Shown in pieces: positions 28,216 to 37,931 of a stretch of DNA of 64,000 bases. Position 1 is the first letter of the stretch. The number at the start of each line of letters is the position of its first letter. Below the pieces are notes generated by a model that did not search any database, was not told where the DNA came from, and saw only the letters and a list, made by a program, of their open reading frames with translations. Origin of the DNA: Cupriavidus sp. D39 (GTDB lineage Bacteria; Pseudomonadota; Gammaproteobacteria; Burkholderiales; Burkholderiaceae); contig NZ_JAPNLE010000007.1 in the NCBI RefSeq assembly GCF_026627925.1, positions 434,001 through 498,000 of the forward strand. Reading direction: 5' to 3'. The translations under genes and the position numbers were made by a program.

Positions 28216-28383
28216 CGCAGCTGCGCCAAAACAGCCGTCCGCCTGCAGGTCGGCGTCAGTGCCATTTTAGCCATTTGGACGCGAATCCAGACGATGGCCG
28301 CAACGTGCTCGATTTCAGCCGACATACGATAGGTGTAAGGTTTTGGGGATCGTCAAGGTGCAGGGATTTGGGACGGCCGACGA

Positions 28384-28652
28384 TCAATCGCCCGTGCCGG
28401 CCTTCCACACCCTCTGCATGGCCTCCATCCGCCGCGCTGCCTCGGTCGTCACGCAACGCGTGGTGGTGTCCCGCGAACGTTGCCGGCATGCTGCACCACC
28501 TCCAGCGGCGCCTCGGCCGCCAGCGCATGCGAAATATGTGTGTGCCGCCAGCCAGTGCGTCCTGGCGGCTTCCAGACGGTGCGCTCCCCGCGGGTCGGTG
28601 GACCGCAGCGTGTCCGCCCAGGCCGTGCGGAATCCCTTGATCTGCTCCATGT
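28384..28652 (-). pseudogene. phasin-like fragment
   Basis: Frames read MEQIKGFRTAWADTLRSTDP, then HTHISHALAAEAPLEVVQHA and, one frame away, TEAARRMEAMQRVWKAG. The helical, Ala/Gln-rich character resembles PHA-granule-associated proteins. At least two frameshifts are present. The identification is weak. Confidence 0.3.
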
Positions 28653-28816
28653 GAGCGAGCACAGGATTGCTGCTACAGCTAGAACGATGCGTGGGCCGGG
28701 ATTTGGAGGATCGTATGTCCTGCAGCGCGTCCAGGGCATGCCTTGCAACGTTCTCGGCTTTCGCTAAAACTTTCGCGCGCGGTACTCGCGCCGAAGGGGC
28801 GCAGGATCGGGTGCGA

Positions 28817-30348
28817 CTATTGGGGGAGGGACAAGCGCTTGAAGTGCTTCCACAGCGCCCGGAGCGCATCATGGTCGGCCGCCACGCACGCCGCGAGATA
28901 GCCGCGTGCATAGCCTGCACTAATACCAGTCTCCGGCCGTCCCGACTGCAGTTGGCGCAGGAGGCCATCGGCCACCACCACGTCGTTGCGCCAACCCAGA
29001 TCGTCCTGCAACTTGGTAAGCCAGGCCTTATAGCGGCGCACCCCTTGCCTGGGGTACAGCGAGGCAAAGAACTCAGTTGCGTAGCGCAGCTTCTTGGCCG
29101 CGATGCGCGCGCGGTGGCGCCGCTGCGCATCCAAGTCCGCCAGGCCGCGGCCACGCCTGATCACCTTGCGGTGTCGTTCGCGCAGCGTCTTGGTGGCGAA
29201 CTTCCGCAGCGGGAACTCCAGCACCCGGCGTTGCTCGTCGTTCGGGTTCTGGCGCCAGCCGGCCTGCTCCAGCCAGCGGCTGAGTTCAATGATGAGCCGT
29301 GTGTATCGCACTGAGTCCACTGCCTGCGCAGCGCGCTGGTGTTTCTCCCGTGCGATCTCGCTGGCCGCTTGCTTGACTGCTTCCGCGTCCACCTCCTCCG
29401 GCTCACCGGAAAAGGCGTCGGACAGGGTGGAGGTGGCCAGCACCTCCCAGTCGCGCGCACCGCCGAGTTCGCCGGCGATCCATTTGAGCTCTTCCTGCAG
29501 GAAAGTCGGACACACGACCGCGGCTCCCATCAGATCCATCGCCGATCGCAGGCGCCGAAGGCCCACCCGCATCTGGTGCACACTCGAAGGGTCCTCGCCG
29601 GATATGACGTTGCGTTCATTGCCCTGGATCTGCTCCATACAGTTTTGCGCGATGCACTGGAAGGCGCGCTCCACGGTGTCGCGTTTGTTGAGCTCGAGCG
29701 GCTGCGCGCGTACCACCTCAGTTGCTCGCTGGCTATCAGTGCGTAGCCCCGCTCACCCTTGCTGCGCCGGCTTATGCGTAGCGGCACGGCGTCGAGCAGG
29801 CCCAAGGCCAGATCGTAGAGATGGCCTGGCTCGCCGGCCTTAAGCTCCATTTCAACTTCCTGGAACGCCGCGTTGGCGTTGTCGGCCTGGACCGTCCCAT
29901 CGTCCAGCGCCAGCTCCACCTCGTCGCCTTGCGGCAGGCGCAGTAGCGAGACGGTGCGCTGCACATTCGTGGTGAAAACCGGCACCAGGCGCCCGACCAG
30001 TTGACCGCCGCCGATCAGCTTGCCCGCCACCGAACCCTTCGGCACCACGCTGCGCAGGACGTCAAGATCAGGCGCCTCGCCCTCTATCGGGGCCTCGAAC
30101 TCGTCACGCTCGTAGAGTCCGGCTCGAGTCGAGCCCTGTGTCTTCAACGTCTGCGCGTGGTGATTCCCTGTCTTCCTAACGCGCAACGATACGTGGTGGC
30201 AGTGCAGGTAGAGGTCAGGGGTATCAAAGTACGTGCTAACTAGATGCTCGGAGTGTGGTCGCTCGGTGCGCAAGGATTTCAGCAAGGGCAGGCCGCGTAG
30301 CTGATCGACCTTACCTTCTACCAATTCGAGTTTCAGTTCGCGTTCCAT
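28817..30348 (-). pseudogene. CYTH and CHAD domain protein, frameshifted
   Basis: The N-terminal part (from ATG 30348) is a CYTH domain: MERELKLELVEGKVDQL with the ExExK motif, then YFDTPDLYLHCHHVSLRVRK and VEMELKAGEPGHLYDLAL. The C-terminal part (to 28817) is a CHAD domain with VHQMRVGLRRLRSAMDLMGA and RIAAKKLRYATEFFASLYPR. The two join near 29715, where one missing base would restore the frame (QPEVVRAQPLEL). CYTH binds triphosphates; CHAD binds polyphosphate and, in Ralstonia, is found on PHA granules. Unless the shift is an assembly error, two separate fragments are made. Confidence 0.87.
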
Positions 30349-30639
30349 GGCACGGCCTTGGCAAGTAAAGGGTGGAAGCGGTACGAAGACCCACCAGACT
30401 CTACTCTAGGTCAAGCGGAGTTCTGTTGGTCCATGAGGCGGCGTGCACTCCGATAAGACTGCGCTTAACGCACTTGCCATGGCGCTGCAGATGTGTGCGT
30501 GAAACGCCGGCTGCTGCGCAATGCAAAAAGCGACCCGATCATCGAACCAGGAGATTCTCAGTGGTGTGCGTCTGCCAACAGTCGGCTTTCTCCCGCTATC
30601 CCCTCTGCATGACGCAGAGGTCGCCTCCCAAGCGCGCGC

Positions 30640-30930
30640 AGTTTGGCGACTGCGGCCAGAATATGACCTCCGACAGGCGCAGCCCGGGCGCCAAGCGCGC
30701 GAGGCCGCCGGTCACGAAAGCCCACTGGCCTGCGGTCAAGATCCGGCCCACATCCCGTTCTGACCGAGCCTCGCGCGCGGCACGTGGATGCCATGCCACG
30801 GGTTGCCCATCAGGTAGTTCTGCTCGACCAGGAAGCGGTATCGATTGGGCGCGAGGCGACAGCGGCCCCTCGAAGGGCCGCCAGACCGGGCTTCACCGTT
30901 CGCGCGCGGGGCGCAAGAGTCCTGCGAGAG
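30640..30930 (-). pseudogene. tyrosine recombinase (integrase) remnant
   Basis: Reverse-strand frames read NRYRFLVEQNYLMGNPWHGI, HVPRAR, then RILTAGQWAFV and, after a deletion, GLRLSEVIF. This is the border between the core-binding and catalytic domains of XerD-like integrases (LVEQxYLxxNPWxGIHVPR, then TGLRLSEV with the box-I arginine). The catalytic C-terminus is missing. It suggests a former integrated element here. Confidence 0.5.
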
Positions 30931-31258
30931 TCCGCGCATCAGACGGCACCTAGCATATCTCGGCTGCTCGGGAATGGTATAGCATCGAAAAGCCAGCCTC
31001 GCGGACGATCAAGGACTGGCAGCCATCCTCACAACCATCACCGAGTCCGTACGAGGCTAGTTATGCCAGAGGTCATCACGAGGTGGCCCGTTTCCCGTGT
31101 GAAACCATCGAGATGGACCTCAACTTTACCCGCCCCGACGCTGGTGGTGCGCGGCATTGCGGCCGACCACGTGGACGCGCTGAAGTGGATGCCGGATCGG
31201 ATCTCCGTCCGGTGCGTCCCTTAGCGGGAAGCACCGTTCTCATTGATGTCGCTCCGGC
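30931..31258. other. intergenic stretch, nothing recognised
   Basis: About 330 bases between the integrase remnant and the 3' end of a DUF3309 gene, with no supported gene. Confidence 0.3.
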
Positions 31259-31323
31259 TTAAAGCCGGCCCATCAAGAACAGAATCAGCACCACCACCAC
31301 TACCACGCCCAGCAGCCCACTAG

Positions 31324-32806
31324 TCTTACTGTGTCACAAAAACGACAATTACTGTGTCAATAATATTGAATTTCAGTTATAACCAAGATTCCATCGTGGC
31401 AAGAGGCGGCAATGGGAAATCTGGCGGAATTCGATCGTTATATTGAGTACCTATGCGTGGCGTTGGATCATGTGGATCGAAACGTCGGATTGCAGGACTA
31501 TTGTCGAGGCCTCATGTTGCCGATCCAGCGCAAGAGTGTTGAGCCTCTGGCTGCGCATACCGATCCGCTACACGTGGCTGCCAAGCACCAATCGTTACAT
31601 CACTTCGTGGCCAAGGCGGGATGGTCGGACAGTGCCGTGATGTCGCGCGTTCGCGACTGGGTTGTGCCACACCTCGGGTTGGACAGTGGCTGCTACTGGA
31701 TTATCGATGACACCGGGTTCCCGAAGAAGGGAACGCATTCAGTTGGCGTCGCGCGCCAATACTGCGGTCAACTGGGCAAGCAGGACAACTGCCAGGTGGC
31801 GGTCAGTCTTTCGCTGGCCAGCGTCCAGGGCAGCATTCCTGTCGCCTATCAACTGTATTTGCCCAAAGACTGGGCGAGTGACCCGGTGCGCAAGAAGAAG
31901 GCCGGGGTGCCGGACGGCATGACGTTCGCGACCAAGCCGGAAATTGCTCTGGCGCAAATGCGTGAGGCGCTCGCCTCGGGCGTGCCGATGGGCGTGGTGC
32001 TGGCGGACGCCGGGTATGGCGATGAAACCGCCTTTCGCGATGGCATTACTGAGATGGGCATGCCGTATGCAGTCGGCATACGGCCGGGGACTACGGTATG
32101 GGCGCCCGGCACCGCGCCGCTGCCGCCCAAGGCATGGAGCGGTCGCGGCATACGGCCGACGAAGCTGCGTCGGGAGCCTGGACACCAACCGGTGACGGTG
32201 AAGGCCTTGGCGATGGACTTGCCGCAGCAAGTCTATCGCACGGTCACCTGGCGGGAAGGCTCCAACACTGAACTGTCCTCCCGCTTCGCCGCCGTGCGGG
32301 TTCGCCCTGCTCATCGCGACTACCTGGGCACGCAGATGCGTCCCGAGGAGTGGCTACTGATCGAATGGCCCGAAGGAGAAGCCGAGCCGGTGAAATACTT
32401 CCTCTCTACCGGTCCGTCCGATGCCACCCTGGAACAATTGGTCTTCGTCACCAAGATGCGCTGGCGTATCGAGCGCGACTATCAGGAACTCAAGCAGGAG
32501 TTCGGCCTCGCGCACTATGAAGGCCGCGGCTGGAGGGGCTTTCATCACCATGCCACCCTGTGTATTGCGGCCTACGCCTTCCTCGTCGCTATGCGCCTCA
32601 ATCAGAGCACCTCAAAAAAACCGTGCTCAACCAGAAACGCCTTCCTTACCCAAGGATTACGTCCCTCGCGGCAGCCGGACGAGTGCAGCGCCACGTGGCT
32701 GAGTCGATTTCGACGCTGCGGCTACTCATCGCTCGTGCCATTATCAACCGGCTCCGCCGGTGTCCATGCTGCTGGGATGTGAAGCTAAATTTGTGACACA
32801 GTAAGA
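31324..32806. mobile_element. IS701-family insertion sequence
   Basis: The 1483-base element has inverted ends TCTTACTGTGTCACAAA and its complement and is flanked by CTAG (31320-31323 and 32807-32810). CTAG fits the YTAR target typical of the IS701 family. One transposase gene, with its last part in a different frame. Confidence 0.9.
31412..32796 (+). CDS. IS701-family DDE transposase, -1 frameshift near the end
   Basis: The main frame begins MGNLAEFDRYIEYLCVALDH and contains the DDE_5 core: GCYWIIDDTGFPKKGTHSVG, GVVLADAGYGDETAFRDGI and MRWRIERDYQELKQEFGLAH, holding the D, D and E residues. At about codon 400 the frame ends in unrelated sequence, while the -1 frame from an A7 run (32614-32620) continues TVLNQKRLPYPRITSLAAAG, RVQRHVAESISTLRLLIARA and CPCCWDVKLNL, the usual IS701 C-terminus. 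In the zero frame the run reads A AAA AAA C, a classic slippery heptamer. The whole product would be about 460 residues; either a programmed shift or a one-base mutation. Confidence 0.85.
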
Positions 32807-32904
32807 CTAGGGTAATAACCCCAACTGCGACTATGGGGCCAGGTTGGCAATGCACCGACCAGCACCAAGATCAAAATGATCAGCAGAATGGTTCCGATAC
32901 TCAT

Positions 32905-33474
32905 ATACACTCCTTTCCCCCTTGCATGAATGGACGGAAAGGTCTCATGCAAGGCAGATATCACACGTCTTTCCTGCTGCCCACCACTTGGCCCCCAGTT
33001 GAAGTACTTGAGGAGCGTCGCCGCGCATACAAGTGCCCGCCCGGAGAACAGAGGCATCGTTACGGACTCGACAATCCAGCTAAGCACACATTCCTTCTGT
33101 CACGCAGCCGTCTCGAGGGGAAGGATCCCGCGCGCATCCTTCTCGCCGTTTCTTCGAGCTTGTCTGGACATCGCTTTGTGCGTACTTCCAATCGACCACA
33201 GAGCGCTTCCGAAGCCCACAAACAATTTCCTCCATGATCGCCATTGCTGTCTGTACGGTGACGGACGGGCGACGATCGGCTATGGATGACGGTACGTACT
33301 CCGCAACGGATCCGGTGCATTGCCGCCCGTTGATCTGCCGTTGGCGACGCTACCCGCTACGACTTGCGCAAACCGTAGCTCGCCTGACGACGCATCACCC
33401 ACCATCGACAGCTCCTAACGCGCCTTGGGCGTGTTAGGAATCGGAGCAGAGACACCGATCGAAGGATGTCTCCT
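32905..33474. other. stretch without a supported gene
   Basis: About 570 bases upstream of the broken DUF3309 gene. It contains TGTACGGTGACGGAC near 33252, similar to words near 40700 and 50365 upstream of csbD-type genes. No gene seen. Confidence 0.3.
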
Positions 33475-33532
33475 GTTTCCGTACGCTGTCGTACCGCATC
33501 CGTATCCGCTTTGACGTACCTTAAAAGAACGT
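33475..33532. repeat. repeated leader motif, copy 1
   Basis: The block TCCGTACGCTGTCGTACC, followed by CATC, TCCGC, TTG, CGTA and CTTAA at matching spacing, is shared with 41980-42033. It contains the inverted repeat GTACG-ctgt-CGTAC. It lies 25 bases before the YSC84 start, so it may be a promoter or operator. Confidence 0.5.
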
Positions 33533-33556
33533 CGGGACATCCTGGAGATGATGATG

Positions 33557-34144
33557 ATGCCAAGACGAAGATTCATATTGATGACGACCGAATCAGCCAT
33601 TGCAATCGGCCTCACGACTCTGGGCTGCACGACTACGGGGACATCCGACACCAGTGGCCACCAGGTCGACAAGCGTCACACGATCGACGCGGGTGTCGAA
33701 TCGACCCTTGCACGCCTTTACACCGCTGCCAATGGCTCGCGTGAACTCGTCGGCAAGGCCCGCGGCGTGCTGGTGTTCCCATCGGTCATCGCGGCCGGCT
33801 TTGTCCTCGGAGGCCAGTACGGTGAAGGCTCGCTGCGCGTCGGCGGCAGCACGGTCGGATACTACAGCACCGCGACCGCTTCGATCGGGTGGCAAATCGG
33901 CGCTCAATCGAAAGCCATCATCTTCCTGTTCATGACCGAGGACGCACTGGACCGATTCCGAAATAGTGACGGCTGGTCAGTAGGCGGTGACGCGTCAGTT
34001 GCGGCACTGAAGGTGGGCGCGAACGGCAGTATTGACACGACCACCGCTACCGGTCCGGTCCAGGCATTCGTGCTCACCAACAGCGGATTGATGGCCGGCG
34101 TGACGCTCGAAGGTACGAAGGTCACGAAGCTGAAATCCCTGTAG
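33557..34144 (+). CDS. YSC84-related (SYLF domain) lipoprotein
   Basis: The 195-residue product (four successive ATG codons; 33557 is best placed after GGAG) has an export signal and a lipobox-like TLGCTTT. The SYLF domain follows: AGVESTLARLYTAANGSREL, KARGVLVFPSVIAAGFVLGG, YGEGSLRVGGSTVGYYSTAT and SVGGDASVAALKVGANGSID. SYLF proteins bind lipids; bacterial members are envelope lipoproteins often found with stress genes. Full length, no damage. A decayed AI-2E-transporter start lies downstream. Confidence 0.93.
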   Translation: MPRRRFILMTTESAIAIGLTTLGCTTTGTSDTSGHQVDKRHTIDAGVESTLARLYTAANGSRELVGKARGVLVFPSVIAAGFVLGGQYGEGSLRVGGSTVGYYSTATASIGWQIGAQSKAIIFLFMTEDALDRFRNSDGWSVGGDASVAALKVGANGSIDTTTATGPVQAFVLTNSGLMAGVTLEGTKVTKLKSL

Positions 34145-34378
34145 TGCGCAAACCAGGCATAGTCGTGCATTCATTGATGACCGTCAATCTTACGGAGTCC
34201 CTATGCGCATCCTCACGAGGGCGGTCCATTGACGTCGCTGATCGCCGGCATTCTCATTTTCTCAATGCCTTGCCTGCCGAATCACATACCCGATTGTCAG
34301 CTGGCCGCTAGGACTGTTCGGTGGGCATCTGCCCGCGGCCGCCATGACGAAGGAAGACAATTCCAATCTGAGATAGTT

Positions 34379-34540
34379 ATGTCCAATCCTATGGACCCGT
34401 GCTCTATTCGGCCAGCGGCGCTCACCGAGCCTTTTGATCCCCGGTGCGCACGGTTTGATCAGACTCGCCGTCGGCGTGACGGGCGTTTCTGGCCGATATT
34501 TTGTGGGACGTCCTGATGTGGATCACTGTGCCACGGCATC
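34379..34540 (+). pseudogene. AI-2E-family transporter, 5' remnant
   Basis: Starts MSNPMDPCSIRPAALTEPFD and, after one shift, continues GLIRLAVGVTGVSGRYF. It matches the start of the intact transporter at 42166 (MSDSEDPRFARQAAHLKPSD, then GLISLAVGVTVVAGLYFGRD), and the 15 bases before the start are also similar. Only about 50 codons remain. It is a decayed duplicate. Confidence 0.6.
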
Positions 34541-34825
34541 GGCCGTCACCAGGTTTGGCCTCGAATTACGGGGGCGAGCGATATTCGATGAAACTAGTAG
34601 ATTGAGAAGTAAAGACTACCTCGATCCGGTCATTTAGATCTTGACGGAGAGTTAATGCATCAGGCTCTGGAAAGCTAACGGATGTCAAAGGTAGTTCGTC
34701 GCGCCGCCATCGTTATCTATGGAAGTAATCCAGTGCGGTTGGTGCTTCGCAGAAGGTAGACGCAGCTGAATCTACCGCTTCAAGCCGTTTGAGAGCGAAA
34801 GGGTCGTTAGCGACATCCCTTTGGG

Positions 34826-36300
34826 CATCTCCTTATACAGAAGTCCAGCGTCCTGACCGGGCGCAGTGCGGCCAGAATTTGATGGGACTTGGGCGGGAGG
34901 GGTTGTAAACTCGCGCGGACTCGCGTTTACTCCTGGATTTTCGAGCGCGAATGAACGACGAGTCGGGGGCATGGGTGGACGAAGAATTTGAGGTGCTGGA
35001 TCTTGGCGATCCAAGGCGGGACCGACGGGCGAAGGGGCTGCTGAAGCGACTGGCTGCGAGGCCGACTGCGAGCATTCCGGGCGCATGCGAGGACTGGGCA
35101 GAGACCATCGCTGCCTATCGATTTTTCGGCAACGAGGAAGTCGAGTGGACAGACATGATGCAGCCGCATTGGGAGCGCACGGCAGGGCGGGCGCGGCAAT
35201 TCCCGGTGGTGCTGTGCATTGCAGACACGACCGAGCTGAACTTTAACGGCCAGGAGATCGATGGGCTCGGGCCCTTGAGCTACGAAGCGCAGAGGGGGAT
35301 GTATCTCCATCCGACCTATGCTGTGACGCCGGATCGGGAACCACTCGGTGTGATCGACGCCTGGATGTGGGCCCGGGAGCCGCTGGATGCAAACGGGCAG
35401 CGGGTTGGTATTACAGAGAGCGTACGGTGGACTGAAAGCTACGAACGCGTTGCAGAACAGGCCGCGATGTTGCCTGAGACTCGCCTGGTCTACGTGGCGG
35501 ATCGGGAAGGCGATATCGCTGCGATGATGGAGCGTGCTAATGAGCTCGGCAATCCTGCAGACTGGCTGATACGTTCCCAACACAACCGCAGCCTTGGTGA
35601 GACAGGCAAGCTGTGGGACACGGTAGACGCCAGCGAAGCTCTGGGGGAGATCGGCTTCATCCTGCCGGGGCGCGCAGGCCAGAAGGCGCGCGAGGTCAAG
35701 CAGGAGTTACGTGCGCAACGCGTGAAGCTGCCGGGTAAGACGGGGCCCGCCGTCACCTGCATTGTGGCCCAGGAGATCGGCGCCCCGGCAGGCGTTACCC
35801 CTGTCGTGTGGCGACTGCTGACCAACCGGGAGGCGCAAGATACAGATGCCGTCATCGAGCTGATCGATTGGTATCGAGCCCGGTGGGAGATTGAAATGTT
35901 CTTCAATGTCCTGAAGAACGGGTGCAAGGTGGAAGCTTTACAGTTATCCCACATGGACCGCGTGGAACGGGCTCTGGTGTTTTACATGGTCGTGGCGTGG
36001 CGCATTGCCCGGCTGATGCGTTTGGGCAGAACCTGCCCTACCCTGGACGCGTCGCTATTCTTTGATGCCGATGAGATACGAGGCGCGTATCTACTCGCGA
36101 AGAAGGCGCGTCCAAAGACGCCCGTCACGCTCAATCAAATGATTCGCTTGATCGCGTCACTGGGTGGTTTCCTGGGCCGCAAGTGTGATGGCGAGCCCGG
36201 CGCCAAAACGATCTGGATCGGCATGCAGCGAACCATGGATGCTGCGTTCATGATCCTGGCGCTACGGGCTGAGGACTCATGACTTCTGTATAAGGAGATG
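34826..36300. mobile_element. IS4-family (IS50-like) element, copy B, complete
   Basis: The 1475-base element has ends CATCTCCTTATACAGAAGTC and GACTTCTGTATAAGGAGATG, perfect inverted repeats of 20 bases, flanked by the 9-base duplication CCCTTTGGG (34817-34825 and 36301-36309). It carries one intact transposase. It is about the same length as copy A at 17648 without that copy's nested insert. Confidence 0.94.
34951..36282 (+). CDS. IS4-family transposase (IS50/Tn5-like)
   Basis: The 443-residue product has an N-terminal Tn5-type DNA-binding region (WVDEEFEVLDLGDPRRDRRA, GACEDWAETIAAYRFFGNEE), the catalytic core with VVLCIADTTELNF and LVYVADREGDIAAMM holding two Asp, and the YREK-type motif YRARWEIEMFFNVLKNGCKV with the Glu. 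Intact and full length. ATG 34951 is the first in frame. It is on the plus strand, while the copy-A gene is on the minus strand, so recombination between copies would invert the 15 kb between them. Confidence 0.95.
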   Translation: MNDESGAWVDEEFEVLDLGDPRRDRRAKGLLKRLAARPTASIPGACEDWAETIAAYRFFGNEEVEWTDMMQPHWERTAGRARQFPVVLCIADTTELNFNGQEIDGLGPLSYEAQRGMYLHPTYAVTPDREPLGVIDAWMWAREPLDANGQRVGITESVRWTESYERVAEQAAMLPETRLVYVADREGDIAAMMERANELGNPADWLIRSQHNRSLGETGKLWDTVDASEALGEIGFILPGRAGQKAREVKQELRAQRVKLPGKTGPAVTCIVAQEIGAPAGVTPVVWRLLTNREAQDTDAVIELIDWYRARWEIEMFFNVLKNGCKVEALQLSHMDRVERALVFYMVVAWRIARLMRLGRTCPTLDASLFFDADEIRGAYLLAKKARPKTPVTLNQMIRLIASLGGFLGRKCDGEPGAKTIWIGMQRTMDAAFMILALRAEDS

Positions 36301-36309
36301 CCCTTTGGG

Positions 36310-36610
36310 CTGGAAGGGCGTAGGCGCCTGCATCAGCCTCCTCCTCCTGGCGAGCACTCTTCAGTCGAGGCATCCAAAGCTGGATGGCGCGAGGAACAAT
36401 CTTTATCGCAACGCCGAACCGTCGCCTCTTGCATGAGCGTCTGCATTCAGTATGGGCGTCAGTAGCGTCCGCCGGTACTTTGGCGCCAGCGAGCGTGCCT
36501 GGTGCGGGTTGCATTGCAGAGACGTCTGGTGCCGATCATCGCTCAGCACTGGACTCACCAGCGCCGGCATCTCGATTTCTGGATCCTAGCGATGGTCGGC
36601 TCTACTGTGC
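36310..36610. other. stretch after copy B of the IS50-type element
   Basis: The first 110 bases match, in reverse orientation, 37570-37690 (the 3' part of the related small gene). The rest holds no supported gene. Confidence 0.4.
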
Positions 36611-36919
36611 TCAGCGAGGAACGACGATCACAGTACTGTCAGCAGTACCTCCTCTTGCACCGGTGCTGCCGGTGTTGCCCTTTGCTCCCGTGTTGCCGGT
36701 TGCGCCCGTATCGCCCGTAGCGCCGGTGTATCCTGTTGCGCCAGTGCCGCCGGTCGCCCCGGTGCTTCCGGTTGCCCCGGTGTAGCCGGTTGCGCCCATG
36801 TATCCGGTGCTTCCTTTCTCACCAGAACTGCCTGTTGCGCCTTGCGGCCCGGCCGGGCCCGTACAAGCCAATACAGCGAGTGTCATCAGTGTTGCGACAA
36901 TCAGGTTCGAATATTTCAT
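36611..36919 (-). CDS. collagen-like lipoprotein
   Basis: The 102-residue product starts at ATG 36919 behind AGGAAGGAAT. A lipoprotein signal ([20 protein letters not shown], Cys19) is followed by about 22 uninterrupted Gly-X-Y triplets: [19 protein letters not shown], then GATG-x-TG units up to GARG, and a short tail [11 protein letters not shown]. Such collagen-like repeats form triple helices; in bacteria they occur on surface or spore proteins. Thr instead of hydroxyproline in the Y position is normal for bacterial forms. It is expected to be anchored in the outer membrane; role unknown. The repeat DNA may be slippery. Confidence 0.85.
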   Translation of the reverse strand: MKYSNLIVATLMTLAVLACTGPAGPQGATGSSGEKGSTGYMGATGYTGATGSTGATGGTGATGYTGATGDTGATGNTGAKGNTGSTGARGGTADSTVIVVPR

Positions 36920-37295
36920 GACAATTCCTTCCTCTTTGCCAACTGAGTCGCCCACGAAATTGTGGGCAATCTTCCAGATCAGATCGGCCTCTGGCGGTAA
37001 CAAGCAGGAGCAACGGTTCAGGTCAGCTCCGCATGGGGAGGGATCGGCAACCAGCCTTCGCCCGTCGAATTGGGGAATTCCCGAGATGAGCGCACCGCCA
37101 CCCTAGTGACAGTACGCGAACTCCGACACTGTGTCGGTACGCTAGCGGGCATGGATGTCTCCGATATTCGCTTCACAGGCAGGAAATTTCGTCGTTCATG
37201 ACAAGCCTCGTTACTCCTCCGTCACCATATTGAGTTAGGCTGAGAATTGTGGTGTCCAACGTTACGTAGAATGTAGTGAACGGACAACACAAATG
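36920..37295. other. intergenic stretch, nothing recognised
   Basis: About 375 bases upstream of the collagen-like gene, holding its likely promoter. No gene seen. Confidence 0.3.
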
Positions 37296-37450
37296 GAACG
37301 GATACCCCGTAGGGTCTACACGCCGGAATGTCGGGAAGAATCTGTCAAGCTTGTTGAGGGAAAGGGGTGCGATTGTCGATGCCGCACAGCGGTTATCGGC
37401 TCCTTCCGGCATTGGCTGCACGCATCAAGGACGCGCCAGTTCCGGGAGGT
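37296..37450 (+). pseudogene. IS3-family OrfA remnant
   Basis: Frames read RRVYTPECREESVKLVEGKG and, one frame away, AIVDAAQRLSAPSGIG. This is the helix-turn-helix region of IS3 OrfA proteins (RRxYTPEFREEAVKLV, then AAxRLxIPxGTL). No other part of the element is seen. Confidence 0.5.
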
Positions 37451-37583
37451 TGGCAGGATCTGATAATGATCTAGCCGGCCGCTCCTACTCGACTGGAAGG
37501 AGGCCGGCTAGATGATTATCAGAGTCCGCCGAAATCGAAATGCCCGCGCCGCGCGGCCGGTGCGGGGCGAAGGAGACTGTTCC

Positions 37584-37931
37584 TCACGCCATCCAGACTT
37601 GGATGCGTCGGCTGAAAAACGTCTGCCAGGAGGAGTCAGAGTGGGTTGCAGGGGCGTGCGCCTTTCCAACCCCACGAGGGCTGGGCGGCGGTAGACAGCC
37701 GATCCCTTGCGCTGTGCGTAGCAGGGTGGCATCGTCGCAAACGATCATTGCGGTGATGGTTTCACGCAGCAGGTTGGTTGGGTAAATCACGGGAAGGACA
37801 TCGTTAACGATCCTTTCGCTCTCGAACGGACCGAAGCGGTATATGCAGCTACCATCCACTTCTGCGAAGAACCAACTGTCCGGACTACTTCGATAGATAA
37901 CGACGACGGCGCGACGAACTTCCTTTGACAT
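37584..37931 (-). CDS. small hypothetical protein, family with three copies here
   Basis: The 115-residue product starts at ATG 37931 and reads MSKEVRRAVVVIYRSSPDSW, FFAEVDGSCIYRFGPFESER, IVNDVLPVIYPTNLLRETIT. The core is shared with the protein at 6118-6375 and the broken gene at 34681. The pattern of a beta-strand, AE-V-D-G-S-x-IY turn and a helix suggests a small alpha/beta fold. The last 30 residues are Pro/His-rich and may be a read-through tail. No family known to me. Confidence 0.55.
   Translation of the reverse strand: MSKEVRRAVVVIYRSSPDSWFFAEVDGSCIYRFGPFESERIVNDVLPVIYPTNLLRETITAMIVCDDATLLRTAQGIGCLPPPSPRGVGKAHAPATHSDSSWQTFFSRRIQVWMA

Larger units (their letters stand above)
31259..32904 (-). 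pseudogene. DUF3309 small membrane protein, split by IS701 element (copy c)
   Basis: The 5' part (32904 down to 32807) reads MSIGTILLIILILVLVGALP, TWPHSRSWGYYPS; the 3' part (31323 down to 31259) reads SGLLGVVVVVVLILFLMGRL and a stop. Removing the element and one CTAG rebuilds an intact 52-residue DUF3309 protein with two helices around a TWPHSRSWGY box. ATG 32904 follows AAAGGAG. The gene was healthy until the insertion, so this is a recent loss. Confidence 0.88.
34681..36420 (+). pseudogene. third member of the small hypothetical family, broken by IS50-type element
   Basis: The 5' part begins MSKVVRRAAIVIYGSNP and, through frameshifts, contains PFESERVVSDIP, matching MSKEVRRAVVVIYRSSP and PFESERIVNDVLP of the protein at 37584-37931. 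The element 34826-36300 is inserted in CCCTTTGGG. The sequence after it (36301-36410) matches the 3' part of the same relative, so the gene once continued there, with an internal deletion. It had frameshifts before the insertion and is dead. Confidence 0.6.

Noticed and set aside
30784..31224. 146-residue plus-strand frame
   Set aside because: It overlaps the integrase remnant on the other strand and has no recognisable product.
36384..36785. Plus-strand frame with PVAPV repeats
   Set aside because: It is the antisense of the collagen-like GATGxTG repeats, so the pattern is not independent.
36661..36840. CRISPR or minisatellite array
   Set aside because: The short period follows from Gly-X-Y codons of the collagen-like gene.
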